Below, piece after piece: positions 25,328 through 34,891 of a stretch of DNA of 64,000 bases (position 1 is the stretch's first letter; each line of letters begins with the position of its first letter). The DNA is taken from positions 404,044-468,043 of the forward strand of contig NZ_JADKYB010000006.1 of NCBI RefSeq assembly GCF_016918855.1, in the 5' to 3' direction. Under the pieces are notes generated by a model that did not search any database, was not told where the DNA came from, and worked only from the letters and a program-made list of their open reading frames with translations. The translations under genes were made by a program, and so were the position numbers. This DNA comes from Actinacidiphila acididurans. Its GTDB lineage: Bacteria > Actinomycetota > Actinomycetes > Streptomycetales > Streptomycetaceae.

Positions 25328-27178
25328 TCAGTGCAGCCTTCCGCTCTGCTTGCCCGACAGGGTCAGTGCCGTGTTGACCAGCCCGATGTGGCTGAACGCC
25401 TGCGGGAAGTTGCCCAGTTGCCGCCCGGCGTCCGGGTCCCACTCCTCCGACAGCAGCCCGACGTCGTTGCGCAGCCCGAGCAGCTTCTCGAACAGCTCGC
25501 GCGCCTCGTCCTCCTGCCCGCTGGTGTGCAGCGCCTCCGCCAGCCAGAACGAGCAGGCCAGGAAGGCGCCTTCGCTGCCGGTCAGGCCGTCCACGCCGCC
25601 CGAGTCCGGACTGTAGCGGCGTACGAAGCCGCCGTGGTCCAGTTCGCGCCGCACCGCCGCCACCGTGCCCAGCACCCGCCGGTCGGTGGGCGGCAGGAAA
25701 CCGGTCTGCGGTATCAGCAGGGTGGCCGCGTCCAGTTCCCGGGAGCCGTAGTACTGGGTGAAGGTGTTGCGGACCGGGTCGTAGCCCTTCTCGCACACCT
25801 CGGCGTGCACCTGCGCCCGCATGGACCGCCAGCGGGCCAGGTCGCCGCGCAGCGCCGGGTTGCCCTCCAGGGTGCGCACCGCGCGGTCGGCGGCCACCCA
25901 CGCCATCACCTTGGAGTGCACGAAGTGCCGGCGCGGGCCGCGGACCTCCCACAGGCCCTCGTCGGGCTCGCGCCACTTGGTCTCCAGGAAGTCCATCAGC
26001 GCCCGTTGCAGGTTCCAGGCGTGCGCCTTGTCGTCCATGCCCCGCTGCCGGGCCAGGAACAGCGAGTCCAGCACCTCGCCGTACACGTCGAGCTGGAGCT
26101 GCCCGGCCGCCGCGTTGCCGACCCGGACCGGCGTCGAGCCCTCGTACCCGCCCAGCCACGGCACCTCGTACTCGGGCAGCCGCCGCTCGCCCGCGATGCC
26201 GTACATGATCTGCAGGTCGGCCGGGTCGCCGGCCACCGCGCGCAGCAGCCAGTCCCGCCAGGACCGCGCCTCGTCCAGGTAGCCGCCGGCCAGCAGCGCG
26301 TTCAGCGTCAGGGCCGCGTCGCGCAGCCAGCAGAAGCGGTAGTCCCAGTTGCGCACCCCGCCGATCTCCTCGGGCAGCGAGGTGGTCGCGGCGGCCACGA
26401 TCCCGCCGCTCGGGGCGTACGTCAGCGCCTTGAGGGTGATCAGCGAACGCAGCACCTGCGCCCGCCACGGGCCCTCGTACCGGCACTGCGCCGACCAGTC
26501 CGTCCAGTCCTGGATGCTCTGCTCCAGGGCCTGGTACGGCTCCACGAGGCGGGGCGTCCGCTCGTGCGAGGGGTGCCAGGTGAGCACGAAGGCCACCTGC
26601 TCGCCCGCGGTGACCGTGAAGTCCGCGTACGTGCGCATGTCGCGGCCGGCCATCGGCACCGGCGGCTCGCTGCGCAGCCACACCGAGTCCGGCCCGGCGA
26701 TCGCCACCCGGTGGTGGTCGGTGCGCCGCATCCACGGCACCACCGCGCCGTAGTCGAAGCGCAGCGCCAGCTCTCCGTGCATTGCGACCTCGCCGGACAG
26801 GCCCTCCACGATCCGGATCACGTCCGGCGCCTTGTCCCGCTGCGGCATGAAGTCGGTGACCTTCACCGCGCCGGTGGGCGTCTCCCAGAAGGTGTCCAGC
26901 ACCAGGGTGTCGCCGCGGTACGAGCGGCGCGTGCACGGGCCGCCGTCCCGCGGGGCCAGCTTCCAGTAACCGTTGTCCGCGTCGCCGATCAGCGCGGCGA
27001 AGCAGGCCGCGGAGTCGAAGCGAGGCAGGCACAGCCAGTCGATGGAGCCGTCCCGGCCCACCAGCGCGGCGGTCTGCAGGTCACCGATGAGCGCGTAGTC
27101 CTCGATCCGTCCTGCCACTGTTCCGGCCCCGCCGCCTTTCCCGTCGTCCTGTCGCTGTCCGGTCCAGAGGCTGGTCAC
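25328..27178 (-). CDS. Glycoside hydrolase family 15 protein
   Basis: 616 aa cytoplasmic protein with the bacterial GH15 N-terminal beta-sandwich domain (RIEDYALIGDLQTAALVGRDGSIDWLCLPRFDS) and a C-terminal alpha/alpha barrel (GGVRNWDYRFCWLRDAALTLNALL; LSEEWD near the end holds a likely catalytic acid). Family members are glucoamylases, dextranases or trehalases. GTG at 27178 is the longest start, but a GTG 20 codons downstream, just before the conserved region, is also plausible. The SDR follows directly. No signal peptide. Confidence 0.9.
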   Translation of the reverse strand: MTSLWTGQRQDDGKGGGAGTVAGRIEDYALIGDLQTAALVGRDGSIDWLCLPRFDSAACFAALIGDADNGYWKLAPRDGGPCTRRSYRGDTLVLDTFWETPTGAVKVTDFMPQRDKAPDVIRIVEGLSGEVAMHGELALRFDYGAVVPWMRRTDHHRVAIAGPDSVWLRSEPPVPMAGRDMRTYADFTVTAGEQVAFVLTWHPSHERTPRLVEPYQALEQSIQDWTDWSAQCRYEGPWRAQVLRSLITLKALTYAPSGGIVAAATTSLPEEIGGVRNWDYRFCWLRDAALTLNALLAGGYLDEARSWRDWLLRAVAGDPADLQIMYGIAGERRLPEYEVPWLGGYEGSTPVRVGNAAAGQLQLDVYGEVLDSLFLARQRGMDDKAHAWNLQRALMDFLETKWREPDEGLWEVRGPRRHFVHSKVMAWVAADRAVRTLEGNPALRGDLARWRSMRAQVHAEVCEKGYDPVRNTFTQYYGSRELDAATLLIPQTGFLPPTDRRVLGTVAAVRRELDHGGFVRRYSPDSGGVDGLTGSEGAFLACSFWLAEALHTSGQEDEARELFEKLLGLRNDVGLLSEEWDPDAGRQLGNFPQAFSHIGLVNTALTLSGKQSGRLH

Positions 27179-27189
27179 CCCGGCCGGTG

Positions 27190-27254
27190 GTCACATACGC
27201 GCAGTCGCATACCCGCTGTGGTCAGATACCCGACGCGGTCACGTACCCGCCGCG
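27190..27254. repeat. 17-bp imperfect tandem repeat at SURF1 3' end
   Basis: Units at 27204-27220, 27221-27237 and 27238-27254, plus a partial 27190-27203, share GTC-NNNTACCCG-C. The last unit contains the SURF1 stop codon, and the array fills the gap to the GH15 start. Probably formed by slippage. Confidence 0.7.
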
Positions 27255-28108
27255 GCCGGGACGCTGTCCTCGGGTTCGCGCGGCGCCTCCTCGGCGGCCT
27301 TCTTGGCCCGGGCGGCGAGGATGTCGGCGCGTTCGCGGCGCAGCAGCACCACCCAGCCGACCGGCACCATCGCGGAGAACAGCCACCACTGGATGGCGTA
27401 CGCCAGGTGCGGGCCGATGCTGCTGTGGTCGGGCTCGGGGATCAGCGCGGGCGAGGTCGGGGTGCGGCCGGCGGCCGAGACCATCTCCAGGTAGCCGCCG
27501 AGCAGCGGGTCGGGCACCTGCTTGGCCAGCATGGTGCTGTTGATCAGCATGATCTGACGCGGCGGCAGGCCCTTGACGTTGCGGATGCCGGTTTCGGAAC
27601 TGGTCTCGTCCGGCCGCAGCCGCCCGATCACCGTGATCTCGCCGGACGGCGGGGCTGGGATCTTCGGGAGCGCGTACGGGTTGTCGCCGCCGTCGATCCA
27701 GCCGCGGTTGACCAGGATCGCCCGGCCGTCGTCCAGGACGAACGGGGTGATCACGTGGTAGCCGACCTGCTGGCCGCCGGAGCCGTCCTGGTCGTCGCTG
27801 CTGACCGCGCCCGCGGTCCGGTGCCGGGCGACGACCTCGTGCGCGGTGTCGAAGTGACCGCGCGCGCTCACCGCCTTGTACAGGTCCTTGTGCGGCACGC
27901 TGTAGCCGGGGTGGGTCACGGTCTCCACGGGGACCGGGGGAGCCTTCAGGGCCGCGGCGATGATCTTGTTGTTCGCCACCCTGTGCTCATGGCGGTGCAG
28001 CTGCCAGAAGCCCAGCCTGATCATCACAGGGATCATCACCAGGCCGAGCAGGGTGAGGATCACCCACTGGCGGGACAACAGGAAGCGGTACACCCCACGA
28101 CGGTACAT
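27239..28108 (-). CDS. SURF1 family cytochrome oxidase assembly protein
   Basis: 289 aa. Two terminal membrane segments (about 13-33 and near 240-262) enclose a periplasmic domain, the SURF1 layout. Signatures: RLGFWQLHRHEHR after the first helix, ILVNRGWI in the middle, and HLAYAIQWWLFS before the second helix. Helps mature the heme-copper cytochrome c oxidase. ATG at 28108 (MYRRGVYRF) is preferred over one 13 codons upstream, where the sequence is Arg/Gly-rich. The Ala/Glu-rich tail is variable. Confidence 0.92.
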   Translation of the reverse strand: MYRRGVYRFLLSRQWVILTLLGLVMIPVMIRLGFWQLHRHEHRVANNKIIAAALKAPPVPVETVTHPGYSVPHKDLYKAVSARGHFDTAHEVVARHRTAGAVSSDDQDGSGGQQVGYHVITPFVLDDGRAILVNRGWIDGGDNPYALPKIPAPPSGEITVIGRLRPDETSSETGIRNVKGLPPRQIMLINSTMLAKQVPDPLLGGYLEMVSAAGRTPTSPALIPEPDHSSIGPHLAYAIQWWLFSAMVPVGWVVLLRRERADILAARAKKAAEEAPREPEDSVPAAAGT

Positions 28109-28204
28109 CTCGGTCCCGCGGCGCCCGCGGGCAGGGGCCCGGGACACGGGTGACCAGGGCGACCCGCGGGGTTCGACGGGTCCGCGGGGTCCGCGGGCCG
28201 GACC

Positions 28205-28456
28205 TCAGACCGAGGTGGGGGACCCGGTGTGGTCCACGATGCCGGTGCCGCCCTCGGCACGCGCGCAGTGGCCGCCGCAGTACCAGCGGCCGTCCACCTC
28301 CACCCCGTGGCCGATGATCTGCACCCGGCAGTGCTCGCAGATCGGCGCCAGGCGGTGGACCGCGCACTCGAAGCAGTCGAAGACGTGCACCACGCCCTGC
28401 GTGTGCACCTCGAAGCTCATGTCGTAGTTGTTCCCGCACACTTCGCATCTGGCCAT
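28205..28456 (-). CDS. Small Cys-rich (zinc-ribbon/metallothionein-like) protein
   Basis: 83 aa with CEVCGNNYD at the start, CFECAVH in the middle, CEHCRVQIIGHGVE, and YCGGHC near the end. That gives four metal-binding knuckles with conserved His residues, enough for two zinc sites. The pattern resembles prokaryotic metallothionein-like or treble-clef proteins of actinomycetes. Likely a metal-binding or DNA-associated small protein; no direct evidence for a role. Located between SURF1 and the exonuclease, same strand. Confidence 0.8.
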   Translation of the reverse strand: MARCEVCGNNYDMSFEVHTQGVVHVFDCFECAVHRLAPICEHCRVQIIGHGVEVDGRWYCGGHCARAEGGTGIVDHTGSPTSV

Positions 28457-28641
28457 GCCGCCAGGCTGCGGTCCCGGCCCGCTCCCGGCAACCCGGGGCC
28501 GGGCGCGTCGCCCGCACGCCACCTGATCGGCCGCACCGCCCCGGCCGCGGCGTCCGCGTACGGGTCCGCGCACGGGTTCGCGCCCGGCCAGGGCGTACGG
28601 GCGTACCGCCCGCGTCCGGCCCCGTCGTACGGTCGCGTGCC

Positions 28642-29640
28642 TCAGCCGTGCACGCCCTGCGCCGGGACGACGGCCTTGAGGAGCTCGGTGAACGCCCGCT
28701 CGTCGATGACCGGGGTGCCGACCTGCCGGGCCCGGACCGCCTTGGTGGTCGGGCCGCCGGGGTCGTTGGTGACCAGCAGCGAGGTGAGCCGGCTGACGGA
28801 GGTGGCGACGTGCAGGCCCGCCTCGGTGGCCCGGTCCTCCAGCAGCTCGCGGTCGATGCCGGTGTCCCCGGTGAACGCCACCCGCATGCCCTGGACCAGC
28901 GGCCCGCCCGGGGCGAGCCGGCCCGGGTTGGGGTACGGGCACGGCGGGCGGCGGCGGGCGGGCCGCCAGCCGGAGCGCGGCCCGGGACCGTACAGCCGGC
29001 CCGGGCGCGCGGCCGGGGCGTCGGACCACTCGGTGACCGGAAGGCAGGGGTGCAGCGGCAACGGCAGTTCGGCTTCCGCCGCCAGGTGCAGGCTGGGCCG
29101 GAAGCTCTCGGCGAGCACCCGGGCGTCGTCCAGCGCGTGGTGGGCCCGGCGCTGCACCACCCCGTAGTGCGCGGCCAGCGTCTCCAGCTTGTGGTTGGCC
29201 AGCGGCAGGCCGAGGGCCTTGGTCAGCACGATGGTGCACAGCCGGTGCTGCACCGCGGCCGTGGTGCCGGCCCGGGCGAACTCGCGGGCCAGCATGGACC
29301 AGTCGAAGACCGCGTTGTGCGCCACCAGGACGCGGCCGGCCAGGCGGTCGGCCAGTTCGGCGGCGATCTCCGGGAAGAGCGGGGCGTCGGCGAGCATCGT
29401 CCCGGTCAGGCCGTGGATCCACACCGGGCCGGGGTCGCGCTGCGGGTTGACCGGCGAGTACCAGTGGTCCTGGACCTCCCCGCGGGCATCGAGCCGGTAG
29501 ACCGCGGCGGACACGATTCTGTCGTCCCTGCCGAGGCCGGTGGTCTCCACGTCGACCACCGCGTAGCCCTCGGGGTAGCCCACGGGCCACGGAGTCGGCG
29601 GGGCGGCCCCCAGCGGGTTCGCGGTCAGGTTGTCCGGCAT
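28642..29640 (-). CDS. DEDDh 3'-5' exonuclease with C-terminal BRCT domain
   Basis: 332 aa. Exonuclease motifs of DnaQ/epsilon type: DVETTGLG (Exo I), HNAVFDWSML (Exo II) and HHALDDARV (Exo III His-Asp) are all present. A Pro/Arg-rich linker (about 205-240) leads to a BRCT domain, MRVAFTGDTGIDRELLEDRATEAG to VIDERAFTELL. Such fusions probably act in DNA repair or proofreading-like trimming. ATG at 29640. It diverges from the desaturase-like gene. Confidence 0.9.
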   Translation of the reverse strand: MPDNLTANPLGAAPPTPWPVGYPEGYAVVDVETTGLGRDDRIVSAAVYRLDARGEVQDHWYSPVNPQRDPGPVWIHGLTGTMLADAPLFPEIAAELADRLAGRVLVAHNAVFDWSMLAREFARAGTTAAVQHRLCTIVLTKALGLPLANHKLETLAAHYGVVQRRAHHALDDARVLAESFRPSLHLAAEAELPLPLHPCLPVTEWSDAPAARPGRLYGPGPRSGWRPARRRPPCPYPNPGRLAPGGPLVQGMRVAFTGDTGIDRELLEDRATEAGLHVATSVSRLTSLLVTNDPGGPTTKAVRARQVGTPVIDERAFTELLKAVVPAQGVHG

Positions 29641-29828
29641 GGTCACCGAATATAGGGGTCCTCGCCGACAGCCGTGCGCCGGCCCGGAGTTCCTACCGCC
29701 CGGCGAACCGTTCCTGCCGGGAGCCGGGCCCGGAACCCGGCCCCTGCGGGGCGGCGTATTCACGCCAATCCCGTACCGACCGGTAACAAGCCCTGGCCAC
29801 CCCGCCGTACCGCTCCTATGGTGCGGAC

Positions 29829-30713
29829 ATGCCACACCTGCCCAATGCCGTGCTGTGGTCGATACCGGCCTTCGTGCTGCTCACCGTCGTGGAGATGGTG
29901 AGCTACCGGATCCATCCCGACGAGGACGCCGCCGGGTACACCGGCAAGGACACCGCGACGAGCCTGTCCATGGGATTCGGCAGCCTGTTCACCGACGCGC
30001 TGTGGAAGATCCCGGTGGTGGCCGTCTACTCCGCGCTGTACGCGGTCACTCCGCTGCGGGTGCCGGTGCACTGGTGGACGGTGGCGCTGATGCTGCTCGC
30101 CCAGGACTTCCTGTACTACTGGTCGCACCGCGGCCATCACGTGATCCGGATCCTGTGGGCCTGCCACGTGGTGCACCACTCCAGCCGCAACTTCAATCTC
30201 TCCACGGCGCTGCGGCAGCCCTGGACCAGCCTGACCTCCTGGCCGTTCTTCCTGCCGATGGTGGCGCTCGGCGTCCACCCGGCGGCGCTGGCCTTCTGCT
30301 CCTCGGTGAACCTCGTCTACCAGTTCTGGATCCACACCGAGCGGATCGGCACCCTGCCCCGGCCGGTGGAGTTCGTCCTCAACACCCCCTCCCACCACCG
30401 GGTCCACCACGCCTCCCAGGGCGGCTACCTGGACCGCAATTTCGGCGGCATCCTCATCCTCTGGGACCGGGCGTTCGGCAGCTTCACCCCGGAGACCAGG
30501 CGGCCGGTCTACGGGCTGACCAAGAACATCGGCACCTTCAACCCGCTGCGGGTGGCCACCCACGAGTACGCCGCGATCGCCCGCGACCTGGCCGCCGCCC
30601 GCTCCTGGCCGGACCGGGTGCGCCACCTCGTGCTGGGCCCCGGCTGGCGCCCCGCCCCCGAAGCCGTGACCGGCCCCGAGGGGGAGCGCCCGCCGGCGGT
30701 GCTCAGCGGGTGA
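29829..30713 (+). CDS. Sterol desaturase/fatty acid hydroxylase superfamily protein
   Basis: 294 aa membrane di-iron enzyme. The histidine boxes are HRGHH, HVVHH and HHRVHH, with several hydrophobic segments before and between them. Likely hydroxylates or desaturates a lipid. ATG at 29829 lies 6 nt after TATGGT (29817-29822), with CTGGCC about 18 nt upstream as a weak -35, so the message may be leaderless; there is no ribosome binding site. Converges with the subtilisin gene. Confidence 0.9.
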   Translation: MPHLPNAVLWSIPAFVLLTVVEMVSYRIHPDEDAAGYTGKDTATSLSMGFGSLFTDALWKIPVVAVYSALYAVTPLRVPVHWWTVALMLLAQDFLYYWSHRGHHVIRILWACHVVHHSSRNFNLSTALRQPWTSLTSWPFFLPMVALGVHPAALAFCSSVNLVYQFWIHTERIGTLPRPVEFVLNTPSHHRVHHASQGGYLDRNFGGILILWDRAFGSFTPETRRPVYGLTKNIGTFNPLRVATHEYAAIARDLAAARSWPDRVRHLVLGPGWRPAPEAVTGPEGERPPAVLSG

Positions 30714-30743
30714 GGGCCGCGCTCAGCACATCGGCCACGGTGC

Positions 30744-32273
30744 TCAGCGGGTGACCGCGTTCAGCGCGTCCACGATGCCGGCCCCGTAGAAGCTGTTCCA
30801 GCGCTGCGGGCCGGTGCAGGTGGCGTCCTGCACCCCGTTGCCGTCCGGGTCGTACAGCCCGGTCGGGCAGCCCGGGTTGTGCGCCTCGGCCTTGAGCAGT
30901 GCCTGGATCGCGGCCGGCGAGGCGTGCGGGTGGCGGCTCTTGATCAGCGCGGCCACCGCCACCACGTGCGGGGTCGCCATCGAGGTGCCCTGGAGGAAGC
31001 CGTACTGCCCGCCGGGCAGCGTGGACAGGATCCGGCCGTTCGCGGACGGGGTGTTCGGGATCTGGTACTTGTCGCCGCCGGGCGCCGCCACGTCGATCAC
31101 GCCGAGCCCGTAGCTGGAGTAGTACGACTTCAGGTCCTGCACACCGGTCGCGGCGACCGTGACCACGCCCGGCAACTGCGCCGGGATGTCCAGGCAGGTG
31201 TGCGGGTCCACGGTCCGGGTGACCGCGGTGGAGTCGTCCGGGCTGGAGGCGTCGGTCAGCGCGTGCGCGGCCAGGTCGTCACCGGCGTTGCCCGCCGCCG
31301 CGACATTGAGCACGCCCTTGCGCTCGGAGTACGCCGCCGCGCGCTGCACCGCGTCCACGATCGCCCGCTGGTCGGGGTCGTCCAGGCAGTTGTAGAACCA
31401 GGGGTCGATGTAATAGCTGTTGTTGGTCACCGCGATGCCGTGGTCGGCGGCGAACACAAAGGCGCACACCACGCTTTCGGGGTAGAACAGCGCGGTGCCC
31501 GGCTCGCTCACCTTGATCGCGGCGATCCGCACGCCCGGCGCCACCCCGGCCACGCCGACGCCGTTGCGCGCGGCGGCTATCTCACCGGCCACGTGGGTGC
31601 CGTGGTAGTCCACCGCCGGGTCCCAGGGCCGCCAGGCGCCCGGTGAGGTGTCCGGCACGCCGCCGACGCAGTCCGCCGACTGGCCGGCGGAGAAGTTCGC
31701 GGCCAGGTCCGGGTGGGTGTCGTCCACGCCGGTGTCGATGATGCCGACCGTCACCGAGCGGCTGCCGGGGTTCACCGCGGCGGCCTTGTCGGCGCGGATC
31801 GCCCGCAGGTCCCACTGGTCGGCCTCCAGCGGCTCCTGGCCGGGCGCGGCCGTCGCCGTCAACTTGGCGACCTGGGCCGCGGTCAGCTTCTCCGGCGCGC
31901 CCACCTCGTCGGTGGCCGTCGCCGACAGCGCGGCGGTCCGGGTGGCGCCCGCGCTCTGCACGCCGGGCACCCGCCGGAGCGTGGCGGCGAAGTCCGGGTT
32001 CGCCGAGTGCACCACGATCACGCCGATCCGGTCGTAGGCGATCACCACCTGGCCGCCGGCGCCGGCTATCGCCTGCTCGACGTGCCGCAGCGTGCCGGCG
32101 CCGCTCGCGGTGTTGACGACGTACGACAGCAACGGCCCGTCGGCGCGCGGCGCGGCGGCCTGCGTCGTACGGGCCGAGGCGGTACTGGGCAGGGCGGCCA
32201 GCACGGCCGCGAGGGTCAGGCCGGCGGTGGCGGCCAGGGCGCGCCTGCCGGGCGGGCGCGGGAGCCGAACCAT
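30744..32273 (-). CDS. Secreted S8 (subtilisin) serine protease
   Basis: 509 aa. Signal peptide: basic RPPGRRALAAT then hydrophobic LTLAAVLAALPSTASA. An I9-like propeptide precedes the catalytic domain. Triad: Asp in VGIIDTGVDDTHPD, His in YHGTHVAGE, Ser in GTSMATPHV. No membrane anchor, so probably extracellular. ATG at 32273 is chosen because the signal peptide starts there. Its stop region carries one copy of a 17-bp direct repeat shared with the end of the neighbouring desaturase gene. Confidence 0.92.
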   Translation of the reverse strand: MVRLPRPPGRRALAATAGLTLAAVLAALPSTASARTTQAAAPRADGPLLSYVVNTASGAGTLRHVEQAIAGAGGQVVIAYDRIGVIVVHSANPDFAATLRRVPGVQSAGATRTAALSATATDEVGAPEKLTAAQVAKLTATAAPGQEPLEADQWDLRAIRADKAAAVNPGSRSVTVGIIDTGVDDTHPDLAANFSAGQSADCVGGVPDTSPGAWRPWDPAVDYHGTHVAGEIAAARNGVGVAGVAPGVRIAAIKVSEPGTALFYPESVVCAFVFAADHGIAVTNNSYYIDPWFYNCLDDPDQRAIVDAVQRAAAYSERKGVLNVAAAGNAGDDLAAHALTDASSPDDSTAVTRTVDPHTCLDIPAQLPGVVTVAATGVQDLKSYYSSYGLGVIDVAAPGGDKYQIPNTPSANGRILSTLPGGQYGFLQGTSMATPHVVAVAALIKSRHPHASPAAIQALLKAEAHNPGCPTGLYDPDGNGVQDATCTGPQRWNSFYGAGIVDALNAVTR

Positions 32274-32570
32274 GGGGTCTCCGTTCGTCCGGTGGGGGCC
32301 CGCCCGGCGGCACGCTGCGCCGCTGGACGGGTGCATGACGACGGAACCTAGCCCGGAAGCCGGGCACGCAGCAGGAGTTCGGGCAACCTCGCCCGGAAAT
32401 GCCCGCGGCAAGGCGGCGGTTCGGCCACCGGACCGGCAACCGCGGCGCGCGGTGTCGCCCGGACTCGGCGAACGGCCATGGCGTCAACCACCCGTGACGG
32501 GGTGTCACTTTTCGACCACCGCGCACTGGTGCACCTCTTGCCAGCCCTTTACCATGCGGGATCAGGTCGA

Positions 32571-32586
32571 TGTGACGCACATCACG
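32571..32586. promoter_or_regulatory. Crp-like site upstream of symporter operon
   Basis: TGTGACGCACATCACG, the TGTGA-N6-TCACA arrangement with one mismatch, 93 nt before the DUF485 start. Acetate uptake genes are commonly Crp-controlled in bacteria. The 405-nt gap 32274-32678 otherwise holds the protease promoter region and a 7-bp hairpin CGCTGCG/CGCAGCG at 32610-32628 in the probable 5' UTR. Confidence 0.5.
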
Positions 32587-32678
32587 TTGACCCGCAGAGT
32601 TCCCGTCACCGCTGCGCTCGCCGCAGCGAGGCGCCCCTCACCACGCCCCACGCGTGGCAGCCCCCCACAGGAGGTCCC

Positions 32679-33092
32679 GTGGAACCACCGGTCACGCCGG
32701 GCCGGCAGCCCGATCCGGCCGTCTACTCCGAGGTGGAGTCGAGCGAGGAGTTCCGCGAACTGCGGCGCTCCTACCGGATGTTCGCCTTCCCGGTCGCCGT
32801 CGCCTTCCTCGCCTGGTACCTGCTGTACGTCCTGCTGTCCAGCTTCGCGGACGGCCTGATGTCCACCAAGGCCGTCGGCCACCTCAACGTGGCGTTCTTC
32901 CTCGGCATCGCCCAGTTCGTCACCACCTTCCTGATCGCCTGGTGGTACGCCCGGTTCGCCGGTGCCCGGCTGGACCCGCGCGCCGAACGCCTCAAGGCCG
33001 TCGTCGAGAACGGCGGCCGTCCGGCGGCCGTTCCCGGTCCGGCCGCCGCCCCGACCACCGCCACCGACGCCACGCCCGAGGAGACCGTATGA
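32679..33092 (+). CDS. DUF485 membrane protein, symporter partner
   Basis: 137 aa with two membrane segments (about 35-57 and 70-92) and the DUF485 signature FRELRRSYRMFAFPVAVAF. It normally precedes acetate-type symporter genes and does so here, with an ATGA overlap. The C-terminal Pro/Ala/Thr tail is variable. GTG start at 32679 with AGGAGG upstream. Confidence 0.9.
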   Translation: MEPPVTPGRQPDPAVYSEVESSEEFRELRRSYRMFAFPVAVAFLAWYLLYVLLSSFADGLMSTKAVGHLNVAFFLGIAQFVTTFLIAWWYARFAGARLDPRAERLKAVVENGGRPAAVPGPAAAPTTATDATPEETV

Positions 33093-34711
33093 GCGCGCAG
33101 GCCCTCACCCTGGCCGCGGGCGCGAGCGACCACCGCCCGCTGATCATCACCCTCTTCTCGGTGTTCGTGGCCGTGACGCTCGGCATCACGGTGTGGGCCG
33201 GGCGCCGCACCAAGGACGCCACCGACTTCTACGCCGGCGGCCGCTCCTTCACCGGGTTGCAGAACGGCCTGGCCATCTCCGGCGACTACATGTCCGCCGC
33301 GTCGTTCCTGGGCATCGCCGGCTCCATCGCGCTGGCCGGCTACGACGGCTTCCTGTACTCGATCGGCTTCCTGGTCGCCTGGTTGGTCGCGCTGCTGCTG
33401 GTGGCCGAACCGCTGCGCAACTCCGGCCGGTTCACCATGGCGGACATGCTGGCGTACCGGCTGCGGCAGCGCCCGGTGCGCACCGCGGCGGGCACCTCCA
33501 CCATCGTGGTGTCGATCTTCTACCTGCTGGCCCAGATGGTCGGCGCCGGCGCCCTGGTGTCCCTGCTGCTCGGGGTGCACGGCGACGGCCCCAAGCGGCT
33601 GATCGTCGCCCTGGTCGGCGTCGTGATGGTGCTCTACGTGACCATCGGCGGCATGAAGGGCACGACCTGGGTGCAGATCGTCAAGGCGGTGCTGCTGATC
33701 CTGGGCACCCTGCTGATCACGATCCTGGTGATGGACAAGTTCCACTGGAACCCCTCCAGCCTGCTGGGCGCCGCCGCCGACCGCAGCGGCAAGGGCTCGG
33801 CCTTCCTGGAGCCCGGGCTGAAATACGGGGTGGACACCACATCCAAGATCAACTTCATTTCGCTGGCCCTGGCGCTGGTGTTCGGCACCGCCGGACTGCC
33901 GCACGTCCTGGTCCGCTTCTACACCGTGCCCACCGCCAAGGTCGCCCGGAAGTCGGTGAACTGGGCGATCGGCATCATCGGCGCCTTCTACCTGATGACC
34001 CTCGCCCTCGGCTTCGGCGCGGCGGCGCTGGTCGGCCACGACGCCATCGTGGCCAGCGACAAGGCGGGCAACACGGCGGCGCCGCTGCTCGCCGAGAACG
34101 TCGGCGGCGGCGCGGGCACCACCGGCGGGGCCATCCTGCTCGCGGTCATCTCGGCGGTCGCCTTCGCCACCATCCTCGCCGTGGTCGCCGGCCTGACCCT
34201 GGCCTCGTCGGCGTCCTTCGCGCACGACCTGTGGGCCAACGTCATCCGGCGCGGCAAGGTGACCGAGAAGAACGAGGTGGCCACCGCGAAGATCGCCGCC
34301 GTGGTGATCGGCGCGGTCGCCATCGTGCTGGGCATGTACGCAACCAAGCTCAACGCCGCGGCCCTGGTGGCTCTGGCCTTCGCCGTGGCCGCCTCGGCGA
34401 ACCTGCCGACGATCCTGTTCAGCCTGTACTGGAAACGTTTCACCACGGCCGGCGCGGTCTGGTCGATCTACGGCGGGCTGGTCTCCTCGGTGGTGCTGGT
34501 GATCTTCTCGCCGGTGGTCTCCGGGGCGGACGACGCGCTGTTCTCCGGCAGCGACTTCCACTGGTTCCCGCTCACCAACCCGGGCATCGTCTCCATCCCG
34601 CTGGCCTTCGCCCTCGGCTGGCTGGGCACGATGCTCTCCCGCGAGCAGCCGGACGCCGCCAAGTACCAGGAACTGGAGGTGCGGGCGCTCACCGGGGCGG
34701 GGGCGCACTGA
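33089..34711 (+). CDS. actP: Cation/acetate symporter (SSS family, ActP-like)
   Basis: 540 aa, about 13 hydrophobic segments. Family signatures: DFYAGGRSFTGLQNGLAISGDYMSAASFLG near the N-terminus, GTAGLPHVLVRFYTV in the middle. Probably imports acetate, propionate or pyruvate with sodium or protons. Coupled to DUF485 through ATGA. A Crp-like site lies upstream of the pair. Exact substrate cannot be determined by sequence alone. Confidence 0.9.
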   Translation: MSAQALTLAAGASDHRPLIITLFSVFVAVTLGITVWAGRRTKDATDFYAGGRSFTGLQNGLAISGDYMSAASFLGIAGSIALAGYDGFLYSIGFLVAWLVALLLVAEPLRNSGRFTMADMLAYRLRQRPVRTAAGTSTIVVSIFYLLAQMVGAGALVSLLLGVHGDGPKRLIVALVGVVMVLYVTIGGMKGTTWVQIVKAVLLILGTLLITILVMDKFHWNPSSLLGAAADRSGKGSAFLEPGLKYGVDTTSKINFISLALALVFGTAGLPHVLVRFYTVPTAKVARKSVNWAIGIIGAFYLMTLALGFGAAALVGHDAIVASDKAGNTAAPLLAENVGGGAGTTGGAILLAVISAVAFATILAVVAGLTLASSASFAHDLWANVIRRGKVTEKNEVATAKIAAVVIGAVAIVLGMYATKLNAAALVALAFAVAASANLPTILFSLYWKRFTTAGAVWSIYGGLVSSVVLVIFSPVVSGADDALFSGSDFHWFPLTNPGIVSIPLAFALGWLGTMLSREQPDAAKYQELEVRALTGAGAH

Positions 34712-34891
34712 GGCGTCTCGCGCCGCCCGGTCGGTTCCACCCGGTTTGTCGGCGCGGCGGATCCCTCGCGTACGCTGCGGCGGCGCGTCGAGATCCGCCG
34801 CGCTGCGGGCGGTGTCCGTGCGGGGTCTTACCGTTGAGGGACGGCGGGAGTCGCACAAGGCGCTCCCGGTTGCCCCGAGGGAGGCCGCGGC

